Assembly (NCBI GenBank): GCA_949739465.1
Contig: CATIYQ010000107.1
Span: forward strand, 1-8,906
DNA: 8,906 nt
Source of the DNA: an uncultured Peptococcaceae bacterium
Lineage (GTDB): Bacteria > Bacillota > Dehalobacteriia > UBA4068 > JAAVYR01
Reading direction: 5' to 3'
Positions 5,725 to 8,906 of this stretch are shown in pieces (within the stretch, counting starts at the first letter, position 1; every line of letters begins with the position of its first letter). A model generated the notes under the pieces. It did no database searches, had not been told where the DNA came from, and was given only the letters and a program-made list of their open reading frames with translations. The position numbers were made by a program, and so were the translations under genes.

Positions 5725-7116
5725 TTATTGATTAATGAGGTCAATAAGCTCATTAATAGCTCGGTTCACATTTTCATCAATTGTTTTTTCTGTTGATATT
5801 TTCTCAAAAGCATGAAGAACAGTCGTATGGTCTCTACCTCCAAATTCCTGTCCAACCTTTTGCAACGGCTCTTCTAAAATATCACGGCAAAGATACATGG
5901 CAATTTGCCGCGGATAAGCGATAGCTCGGTCTCTTCGCTTATTTTTTAGGTCGTCTACTGTTAAATGATAATAATCTGCCACCACTTTTTGAATGGTATC
6001 AATGGTAACAGGCTTTTTCGGTTCGTCAGGTAACAATCCTTTTAAAGCTTCTGCCGCAATTGCCGGTGTGATGGTAGAGAGACAATTGATATTGGCGTAA
6101 TAAATGACTTTATTCAGCGCTCCTTCCAGCTCTCTGATATTAGAGTGGATACGGGAAGCGATGAAAAACAATACGTCGTCGGAAACTATAATGTTTTCTC
6201 GTTGTGCTTTATATTGTAGAATGGCAATTCTGGTTTCTACATCGGGTGGTTGGATATCGGTAATTAAGCCCATTTCAAAGCGGGAGCGCAGCCTTTCCTC
6301 CAGGGTTGGAATGTCCTTAGGCGGACGGTCGCTGCTTAAAATAATCTGTTTACCTGATTCAAAAAGGCTGTTAAAAGTGTGGAAAAATTCTTCTTGGGTG
6401 CTTTCTTTGCCGGAAATAAATTGAATATCATCGACCAAAAGAGCGTCGGCGTTACGGTATCTGTTTTTGAAGCTATGGGCTTTCCCCATACGGACGGAAG
6501 CAATAAACTCGTTGGTAAAGGTTTCCGTTGATACAAATACGACATTAAAGCCGGGATTATGTTGAATCAGATAATAAGCGATGGCTTGCATTAAGTGGGT
6601 TTTACCCAGTCCTGAACCGCCGTAAATAAAGAGGGGGTTATAGGCGCGGGCAGGTCGTTCCGCTACGGCATGAGCCGCCGCGTGGGCAAAACGATTGGAG
6701 TTGCCTACTACAAACGTATCAAAGGTATAACGAGGATTCAGCTTGTAATTGTTACCGGCTGAGATAAAGGAGTCCCTATCTTGAGGCTGTTGTTCTTCTT
6801 CCTCTGTAAAATGATTGGAAAATGATGTGTTCTCTCCTCCAGAAAAATCGGTTGGCAGAGATTCTTCCATTTCATTTTGATGGAAAGAGATAAACAACGG
6901 GTCTAATTCTTCACCGGAAGCAACGCAAAGGGCGTCTCTCACAATATGAGACATATTTTCTTCCATCCAGTCTCTGGCTACTTCTGTGGGCATGGCGATG
7001 ATAAATTGATTTTTTTGACGAGTAACGGAAAGAATGGAACGAAACCACCGTTCATAACGGTCTTCCGGAATTTGTTGTTTGATGATATTTTGGGTTTTTT
7101 GCCAAATGCTGCTCAT
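5725..7116 (-). CDS. dnaA: Chromosomal replication initiator protein DnaA
   Basis: This 463-residue AAA+ initiator has the four usual parts. Domain I (about 1-80) starts with IWQKTQNIIKQQI and mediates self- and partner interactions. Domain II is an acidic linker (about 82-120, including TEEEEQQPQD). Domain III is the ATPase, with Walker A GGSGLGKTH (166-174), Walker B LLVDDIQF (226-233), sensor I ILSSDRPP (259-266), an arginine-finger region RLRSRFEMGL (275-284) and sensor II NIRELEGALNKV (326-337). Domain IV binds DNA, with signature GGRDHTTVLHA (426-436). The start at ATG 7116 is chosen over a longer TTG start at 7149 because AGAGGAG (7125-7131) lies 8 bases before 7116 and MSSIWQ is a normal DnaA start. 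A promoter is proposed at 7379-7407, with DnaA boxes in the long leader pointing to autoregulation. Unlike the other minus-strand genes, its coding strand has more C than G. Confidence 0.98.
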   Translation of the reverse strand: MSSIWQKTQNIIKQQIPEDRYERWFRSILSVTRQKNQFIIAMPTEVARDWMEENMSHIVRDALCVASGEELDPLFISFHQNEMEESLPTDFSGGENTSFSNHFTEEEEQQPQDRDSFISAGNNYKLNPRYTFDTFVVGNSNRFAHAAAHAVAERPARAYNPLFIYGGSGLGKTHLMQAIAYYLIQHNPGFNVVFVSTETFTNEFIASVRMGKAHSFKNRYRNADALLVDDIQFISGKESTQEEFFHTFNSLFESGKQIILSSDRPPKDIPTLEERLRSRFEMGLITDIQPPDVETRIAILQYKAQRENIIVSDDVLFFIASRIHSNIRELEGALNKVIYYANINCLSTITPAIAAEALKGLLPDEPKKPVTIDTIQKVVADYYHLTVDDLKNKRRDRAIAYPRQIAMYLCRDILEEPLQKVGQEFGGRDHTTVLHAFEKISTEKTIDENVNRAINELIDLINQ

Positions 7117-7243
7117 AAATAGGACTCCTCTTTCGTTTGGTTGCTGCAAAGATAAAAAAATAATAAAAAATAAAATTTATTCTATTTTAACGGAAATTTT
7201 GGCGTCTGAAACACAATCCTTTCTTTGACGTTTCTTTACAGAT

Positions 7244-7263
7244 TGTGTATAACTTGTGCATAA
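7244..7263 (-). promoter_or_regulatory. Two DnaA boxes, TTATACACA and TTATGCACA, in the dnaA leader
   Basis: Minus-strand boxes at 7244-7252 and 7255-7263 both fit TTATNCACA. Their starts are 11 bases apart, about one helical turn, so DnaA would bind the same face of the DNA. They lie within the dnaA leader, downstream of the proposed promoter. Confidence 0.82.
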
Positions 7264-7326
7264 TATAAAAATTTTTCCACGAAAAATTAGAAAAAAACCT
7301 TGTAAATAATCGTATAACTTGTAAAT

Positions 7327-7357
7327 AAAATTTATCCACAAATTGTGGATAAATTTT
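7327..7357. repeat. 31-bp perfect palindrome built from two inverted DnaA boxes
   Basis: TTATCCACA (7332-7340, plus) and its inverted copy (7344-7352, minus) lie inside a larger inverted repeat. Arms 7327-7341 and 7343-7357 match perfectly around the single central base 7342. The palindrome lies just downstream of the proposed dnaA promoter, at roughly +15 to +45, where bound DnaA could block transcription. Confidence 0.92.
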
Positions 7358-7378
7358 TGAAAATAAACGTTCAGTCTC

Positions 7379-7407
7379 ATCATAGCAGAGCAAACAGTCA
7401 AATTCAA
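7379..7407 (-). promoter_or_regulatory. dnaA: Proposed dnaA promoter (TTGAAT-17-TATGAT with extended -10)
   Basis: On the minus strand the -35 is TTGAAT (7402-7407), the spacer is 17 bases, and the -10 is TATGAT (7379-7384), preceded by TGC, an extended -10 element. An A/T-rich stretch lies upstream. Transcription would start near 7372, giving a leader of about 255 bases that contains all the upstream DnaA boxes. Confidence 0.7.
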
Positions 7408-7518
7408 GTAGATATTTTTTCCTCCTAAAGCAAAAAGAAAGGTAAAAAGATAGGGGAAAAAATGTTGAACATAAGGGAAAAAGACGAAAAGAAGCAAGAA
7501 GATTTTCTTGGAAATACC

Positions 7519-7547
7519 TTGACATCGCTATAGATAAAAGATATAAT
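7519..7547 (+). promoter_or_regulatory. rpmH: Perfect-consensus sigma-70/sigma-A promoter for rpmH-rnpA-yidD-yidC
   Basis: TTGACA (7519-7524) and TATAAT (7542-7547) are both exact and separated by 17 bases. This should be a very strong housekeeping promoter, fitting a ribosomal protein gene. The start would be near 7554, about 105 bases before rpmH. Confidence 0.93.
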
Positions 7548-7569
7548 TTCTTCGTTATACTGGGAGTAA

Positions 7570-7625
7570 ACCACAAGGTATCCCCTGCTTGCCTGGAAAA
7601 GGATAGGAGAATCGGTCCTTGTGGT
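7570..7625 (+). promoter_or_regulatory. rpmH: Structured 5' leader of rpmH (long-range hairpin)
   Basis: ACCACAAGG (7570-7578) pairs exactly with CCTTGTGGT (7617-7625). Directly inside it TATCC (7579-7583) can pair with GGATA (7601-7605), leaving an 11-base 3' bulge (7606-7616) and a 17-base loop. It is followed by an A-run rather than a U-run, so it is not an intrinsic terminator. A regulatory role is inference. Confidence 0.5.
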
Positions 7626-7658
7626 AAAAAATAAGGAAAAAGAGAGGAGAGATATATA

Positions 7659-7793
7659 GTGAAACGCACTTATCAACCAAAAAGAAGAGTTCATAAAAGA
7701 GTTCATGGATTTTTATCCAGAATGAGCAGCAAATCCGGCAGAAACGTATTGAAAAGAAGAAGAGCTAAAGGTAGAAAAGTTCTTTCTGCATAA
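7659..7793 (+). CDS. rpmH: 50S ribosomal protein L34
   Basis: This 44-residue, highly basic protein begins MKRTYQPKRRVHKRVHGF and ends LKRRRAKGRKVLSA, the L34 pattern and normal length. It is a component of the large ribosomal subunit. The start codon is GTG at 7659, with AGAGGAGAG about 8 bases upstream. It is the first gene after the perfect-consensus promoter at 7519-7547 and is followed at once by a hairpin (7792-7812) that may reduce transcription into rnpA. Confidence 0.97.
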   Translation: MKRTYQPKRRVHKRVHGFLSRMSSKSGRNVLKRRRAKGRKVLSA

Positions 7794-7812
7794 GACCGCC
7801 TTTCGCGGTCTT
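7792..7812 (+). terminator. Hairpin overlapping the rpmH stop, probable partial terminator or attenuator
   Basis: AAGACCGC (7792-7799) pairs perfectly with GCGGTCTT (7805-7812) around a 5-base loop, followed by TCTTTCTATATA. The stem is GC-rich but the T-tract is interrupted. As rnpA lies 82 bases downstream with no strong promoter of its own, it most likely lowers rnpA expression relative to rpmH. Confidence 0.7.
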
Positions 7813-7875
7813 TCTTTCTATATATAGAGAAATTTTATAGAGAGAAATTCAAATTTTGATAAAAGAGTCATAACC

Positions 7876-8214
7876 ATGTTAAAAAAAACATACCGTTTAA
7901 CCAGAAGAAACGACTTTCGCCGTGTTTATGCCCGAGGCAAATCAGCGGCAAATTACAGTATGGTGCTGTACGTTGCTCCCAGCAGAAACCAAACGATGAG
8001 AATCGGTTTTTCTGTTTCGAAAAAAATAGGTAAAGCAGTGGTGAGAAACCGCGTCAAACGTCTCATGAGGGAAGCTGCTTTTCATTTGCTGGATTCTTTT
8101 GATGAAAAAAAAGATTATGTCTTTATCGCTCGTAACGGCATTAAAGAAAAAAATCTAATTGAAATAGAAAAACAAATGTCGTCTTTGTTAAAAAGAATCA
8201 GTAAAAATCAATAA
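7876..8214 (+). CDS. rnpA: Ribonuclease P protein component
   Basis: This 112-residue basic protein has the RNase P protein fold signature: the opening LKKTYRLTRRNDFRRVYARGKS, the central F-SVSKKIGKAV, and the RNR motif VVRNRVKRLMREA (55-67). It binds the RNase P RNA (encoded elsewhere) and helps process the 5' ends of tRNA precursors. The usual length is about 110-120. The ribosome binding site is modest (AAAAGAG, 8 bases before the ATG). It lies 82 bases after rpmH, beyond a hairpin, in the standard rpmH-rnpA-yidD-yidC order. Confidence 0.97.
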   Translation: MLKKTYRLTRRNDFRRVYARGKSAANYSMVLYVAPSRNQTMRIGFSVSKKIGKAVVRNRVKRLMREAAFHLLDSFDEKKDYVFIARNGIKEKNLIEIEKQMSSLLKRISKNQ

Positions 8215-8255
8215 TAAAAAGCCGATTAAAAAGGTTTATCTAAGAAGGTCTATTA

Positions 8256-8465
8256 ATGAAAAAGTTATGTATGGGTTTGATTCGGTTTTATCAAAAAGCC
8301 ATTTCGCCTTTATTTCCTGCGCGGTGCAGATTTTATCCGACTTGTTCTCAATATGCTTTGGAAGCAGTGGAAAAATACGGGGTATGGAAAGGCGGCTGGA
8401 TGAGCGTTAAGCGCATTTGCCGTTGTCATCCATGGTCGCGAGGCGGCTACGACCCTGTCAAATAA
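8256..8465 (+). CDS. yidD: Membrane protein insertion efficiency factor YidD
   Basis: This 69-residue protein has the conserved YidD core: an amphipathic N-terminal segment (LIRFYQKAISPLF), CRFYPTCSQYA (24-34), YG-WKG, and CHPWSRGGYDPV (57-68). YidD is a small inner-face membrane-associated protein linked to YidC-dependent insertion of membrane proteins. AAGAAGG lies 7 bases before the ATG. It sits between rnpA (41 bases upstream) and yidC (start about 31 bases downstream), the usual operon position. Confidence 0.96.
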   Translation: MKKLCMGLIRFYQKAISPLFPARCRFYPTCSQYALEAVEKYGVWKGGWMSVKRICRCHPWSRGGYDPVK

Positions 8466-8474
8466 GTGAGGTGA

Positions 8475-8490
8475 ACCGCATTTATTGCGG
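8475..8490 (+). promoter_or_regulatory. yidC: Small hairpin between the Shine-Dalgarno sequence and the TTG start of yidC
   Basis: CCGCA (8476-8480) and TGCGG (8486-8490) form a 5-bp stem around TTTAT. GAGGTGA (8468-8474) lies just before it, and AATAGA then TTG (8497) just after. The hairpin would shorten the effective distance from Shine-Dalgarno to start from 22 to about 7 bases. The alternative start, TTG 8485, lies inside the hairpin. Confidence 0.45.
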
Positions 8491-8496
8491 AATAGA

Positions 8497-8906
8497 TTGA
8501 GTAGTTTTATTGGTTTAATTCAACAGTTTATTGAATATTTATTTGGTTTGACCCAATCTATGGGGATGCCCAGCTATGCGCTGGCTATTGTTTTGCTTAC
8601 GGTCATTGTGAAAGTATTGCTCTATCCTTTGATGCGGAAGCAAATGCAGTCTATGGCAAGCCTAACCAAGCTCCAGCCGAAGATTGCCGCCATTGAACGG
8701 AAATACGGCAACAATCCGGCCAAGAAAAATGAGGCTTTGGTAAAACTGTATCAGCAAAATAACATTAACCCTATGGCGGGATGTCTGCCCCTGCTCATTC
8801 AATTGCCGATTTTTGTTTGTCTCTATCGGGCCCTTTTGAATTTTGAGTATACGGGCGGTTTTGATAACTTTTTCTGGATTGAACATATCGGTAACCCTGA
8901 CCCTAC
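8497..8906 (+). CDS. yidC: Membrane protein insertase YidC (short, Gram-positive type), 3' end outside window
   Basis: The frame is open from TTG 8497 to the window end, about 136 codons. The N-terminus SSFIGLIQQFIEYLF leads into the first core transmembrane segment (MPSYALAIVLLTVIVKVLLYPL, about 24-45). The Lys at 39 occupies the place of the conserved positive groove residue, often Arg. KQMQSMASL-LQPKI and YQQNNINPMAGCLPLLIQLP follow, all typical of YidC/Oxa1 cores. The large periplasmic domain of proteobacterial YidC and a lipobox are both absent. It inserts membrane proteins alone or with SecYEG. Start choice: TTG 8497 gives a usual short YidC N-terminus. TTG 8485 is closer to GAGGTGA (10 bases) but adds four polar residues (LRNR). 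There is an in-frame stop at 8467-8469. Confidence 0.93.
   Translation, partial: MSSFIGLIQQFIEYLFGLTQSMGMPSYALAIVLLTVIVKVLLYPLMRKQMQSMASLTKLQPKIAAIERKYGNNPAKKNEALVKLYQQNNINPMAGCLPLLIQLPIFVCLYRALLNFEYTGGFDNFFWIEHIGNPDP

Larger units (their letters stand above)
7117..7658. other. Divergent dnaA / rpmH control region with second DnaA-box cluster
   Basis: This 542-base stretch without a gene holds, from left to right, the dnaA ribosome binding site (7125-7131), an A/T-rich dnaA leader, DnaA boxes at 7244-7263 and 7332-7352, weaker TTATTTACA copies (7301-7309 and 7320-7328), the dnaA promoter (7379-7407, minus), the rpmH promoter (7519-7547, plus) and a structured rpmH leader (7570-7625). An 8-bp inverted repeat, AATTTTTC-cac-GAAAAATT (7270-7288), lies between the two box clusters. 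Together with 5258-5724 this makes a bipartite origin, as in B. subtilis. The minus-strand open frames here are low-complexity and cross both promoters, so they are not annotated as genes. Confidence 0.88.

Noticed and set aside
7177..7706. Three overlapping minus-strand open frames (7177-7497, 7187-7669, 7425-7706) upstream of dnaA
   Set aside because: They are rich in Phe, Leu, Ser and Tyr as expected from A/T-rich non-coding DNA, lack good ribosome binding sites, and cross the DnaA boxes, both promoters and the rpmH leader.
1..8906. CRISPR arrays, tRNA or rRNA genes, insertion sequences, phage or toxin-antitoxin genes
   Set aside because: I found no regularly spaced repeats, cloverleaf-like sequence, transposase motifs or terminal inverted repeats. 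The window is core chromosomal origin DNA.

Overview
This window is the chromosomal replication-origin region of a low-GC Bacillota (Firmicute). The evidence is the conserved order rpmH / dnaA-dnaN-yaaA(S4)-recF-remB, the dense TTATNCACA DnaA boxes on both sides of dnaA, and a short YidC without the large periplasmic domain of proteobacterial YidC. The YidC also lacks a lipobox, and gyrB does not follow remB. I lean towards a Negativicutes-like or clostridial member, but the sequence alone does not settle the class.

Layout, left to right. Minus strand: a HAD-family phosphatase cut by the window edge (1-291); a perfect 19-bp hairpin (425-470); a membrane-anchored phosphodiester glycosidase (NAGPA/PF09992-like) domain protein (483-1550); an unrecognised single-pass membrane protein with a coiled coil (1534-2244); remB/yaaB (2282-2548); recF (2585-3760); a YaaA/RlbA-type S4 protein (3814-4026); a terminator; dnaN (4157-5257); the main DnaA-box spacer (5258-5724); and dnaA (5725-7116). 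A 542-bp divergent control region (7117-7658) carries a second DnaA-box cluster and two divergent promoters. Plus strand: rpmH (7659-7793), rnpA (7876-8214), yidD (8256-8465) and the 5' part of yidC (8497 to window end).

How the parts work together. DnaA binds the boxes on both sides of its own gene, to open the origin and probably to repress its own promoter. DnaN is the sliding clamp, and RecF loads RecA at gapped DNA behind the fork. Hand-counted GC skew flips sign between dnaN/recF (plus strand C-rich) and dnaA (plus strand G-rich), which places the start of replication in the dnaA-dnaN spacer. To the right, L34, the RNase P protein, YidD and YidC link ribosome assembly, tRNA processing and membrane-protein insertion under a perfect-consensus promoter (TTGACA-17-TATAAT).

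The least ordinary part is the translationally coupled pair at 483-2244, which sits where gyrB/gyrA usually follow. Both proteins have one N-terminal membrane segment followed by an extracytoplasmic helical stalk, and one ends in a sugar-phosphodiesterase-type domain. Other points of interest are a 31-bp palindrome made of two DnaA boxes in the dnaA leader, a DnaA-trio-like tract, a structured rpmH leader, and a small hairpin between the Shine-Dalgarno sequence and the likely TTG start of yidC.
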